A DNA stretch of 23,893 bases. It comes from DASYAE01 sp036501535 (lineage in GTDB: Bacteria; Actinomycetota; Actinomycetes; Streptomycetales; Catenulisporaceae). Below, one piece after another: positions 22,977-23,893 of this stretch. Made by a program: the position numbers and the translations under genes. The notes beneath the pieces are model-generated. The model was not told the DNA's origin, searched no databases, and saw nothing but the letters and a program-made list of their open reading frames with translations. Location of the stretch: positions 1 through 23,893 of the forward strand of contig DASYAE010000287.1 of assembly GCA_036501535.1 (NCBI GenBank), read 5' to 3'. How positions within the stretch are numbered: the first letter of the stretch is position 1; the number at the start of each line of letters is the position of its first letter.

Positions 22977-23744
22977 TCAGGATCCTGGGAAGGCGGACAC
23001 GAGGTCGGCCGGGCCCGCGCCGAAGCCGGGCGCGAACGGGTTGTTGAGCAGGAAGATCAGGACCATGACGAAGGCGATCAGCCCGGTCAGGCTCATGATC
23101 AGCGCGGTGTGGCCGATGTGCCGCTCCATGTCGTAGTAGAAGGCGAACAGCACGGTCAGCATGCCGCCGATGCACAGCCCGATCCACAGCAGCACCGGCA
23201 TCCGGTCTCCGGCCGCGGCCTCGCGGCCCTCTCGCGCCGCGTCCACGCCGGAGACCTGCGTGAGGATGTCCGAGGTGGTGATGTTCTGCGCGTTGGTGAC
23301 CGGCTCGTAGGAGGTCACCGCCTGGCGCAGGGCGGCCAGCTTCTCCCAGCCGGTCTCCGGCAGCGGCCGCCCGCGCTGCATGAGCGGCCACTCGGTGTCC
23401 ACGACGTAGTGCGCGTAGGCGGCGGCCGCGGCCTGGATCCGGTGTCCGGGCGCCGCGGGCAGCTGCGCGGCCAGGAGGTAGACCTCGTGCAGGTTGGTCG
23501 CCTCGGTCTGCGAGTTCTGCGACGCGGCGTCGTGCGCCTCCCAGACCGACACCAGGGACAGGCCGAGGATCAGCGCGTAGAAGACCCCGACCATCATCGT
23601 CACATAGCCGCTGATGTCGTCCTTTTCTTTCCGCGGCACGTCCGGGTCGGGTTCGGCGGCGAACGCGACCCGCGCGTGCAGGGCGCCCGCGCCGAGCAGC
23701 GCGGCGCCCAGGGCGACGGCCAGGCCGATCAGCACCTCGGTCAT
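22977..23744 (-). CDS. DUF4239 (bestrophin-like) membrane protein
   Basis: The 255-residue protein has an N-terminal membrane segment (about 3-24), a second at 47-69 (GYVTMMVGVFYALILGLSLV), a long soluble helical section (about 70-180) and two more C-terminal spans (about 183-204 and 212-236). The section after the second span, WEAHDAASQNSQTEATNLHEVYLL, is the hallmark of DUF4239 proteins, which are remotely related to bestrophin channels; their activity is unproven. It converges on the SARP gene. AGAAGG lies about eight bases before the ATG. Its upstream region is short: the candidate group II intron begins 15 bases before the start codon and may have separated it from its original promoter. 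Confidence 0.88.
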   Translation of the reverse strand: MTEVLIGLAVALGAALLGAGALHARVAFAAEPDPDVPRKEKDDISGYVTMMVGVFYALILGLSLVSVWEAHDAASQNSQTEATNLHEVYLLAAQLPAAPGHRIQAAAAAYAHYVVDTEWPLMQRGRPLPETGWEKLAALRQAVTSYEPVTNAQNITTSDILTQVSGVDAAREGREAAAGDRMPVLLWIGLCIGGMLTVLFAFYYDMERHIGHTALIMSLTGLIAFVMVLIFLLNNPFAPGFGAGPADLVSAFPGS

Positions 23745-23758
23745 CTTCGTGGCCTTCT

Positions 23759-23893
23759 GTGCGTCCAGTAGGGAAGGGAAATTGATCGAATGTCTGGTTA
23801 ATGACTGACCCGCAAGCTCGTCGTCGCTTGCCGGTGGAAGTCCGGTCCGGGTAGCTGTCAGGAGGCCCGGTAGCAGGCTGGCGGGGTCGGGAG
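23759..23893 (+). mobile_element. Candidate 5' end of a group II intron, cut by the window edge
   Basis: At 23759 the plus strand reads GTGCGTCCAGTAGGG, which resembles the GUGYG 5' boundary and the first bases of class ML group II introns such as Ll.LtrB. Downstream are paired elements: GGT..ACC around 23797-23810, GCAAGC-N8-GCTTGC at 23812-23831, then CCGGTGGAAGTCCGG, similar to the GGTGAAAGTCC seen upstream of intron reverse-transcriptase genes, and a CCGGG/CCCGG stem. The rest, including any reverse transcriptase and the catalytic domain V, would lie beyond the window. The assignment rests on the boundary and structure only. Confidence 0.42.

Noticed and set aside
23826..23893. Cobalamin riboswitch or RNase P RNA at the right edge
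   Set aside because: The GCCGGTGGAAGTCCGG stretch recalls parts of both, but the B12 box and the RNase P conserved core are not present and the GTGCG boundary favours a group II intron. The truncated window leaves some doubt.
1..23893. tRNA, rRNA or complete insertion sequence
   Set aside because: No cloverleaf-like sequence, rRNA core motif, or transposase with terminal repeats was recognised in the window.

Overview
The window is chromosomal DNA from a very GC-rich, mycothiol-producing actinobacterium. The evidence is strong G/C preference at third codon positions, frequent GTG starts, an RbpA gene, a WhiA gene, a mycothiol-dependent-type enzyme, a SARP regulator and apparently leaderless genes. 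The order uvrA - Rieske lipoprotein - uvrC - rapZ - yvcK - whiA - gap - pgk - tpiA - secG matches the conserved arrangement of Streptomyces and its relatives. I infer a filamentous actinomycete (Streptomycetales or Catenulisporales type) but cannot name a genus from the sequence alone.

Bases 1-2290 form a small accessory island on the minus strand. It holds an AAA ATPase/DUF4143 protein, preceded by three 12-bp repeats at exact 23-bp spacing, and a membrane-anchored protein of unknown function. The island is flanked by two related 72-bp segments: the true 3' end of a metallo-beta-lactamase-fold gene (2289-2360) and a decayed copy of that 3' end (30-101). Next to it is a two-gene minus-strand unit, a DinB-like maleylpyruvate isomerase family enzyme followed by the metallo-hydrolase.

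From about 3.9 to 18.4 kb lies the conserved core. uvrA and uvrC encode two components of UvrABC nucleotide excision repair. Both have an upstream element of the form TTGTCRGTG-N8-TANNNT, the actinobacterial PafBC-type DNA-damage promoter, and at uvrC its position predicts a leaderless mRNA. uvrC-rapZ-yvcK overlap as one transcription and translation unit, and whiA follows after a 262-bp gap. gap, pgk and tpiA form a lower-glycolysis cluster with a strong hairpin between gap and pgk and a large terminator-like hairpin after tpiA. secG and rbpA follow as separate genes.

From 18.4 kb to the end the content is accessory: a SUKH-DUF6461 fusion protein, a DUF2332 protein with a leaderless-type promoter, a SARP-family regulator, a repeat-dense 320-bp intergenic region, and a convergent DUF4239 membrane protein. 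The last 135 bases look like the 5' end of a group II intron running off the right edge.

The points most worth checking are the island around the DUF4143 ATPase and its repeat array, the paired damage-type promoters, the group II intron candidate, the 11-bp-period repeats near the SARP gene and at the Rieske promoter, and an enlarged S-loop in GAPDH.
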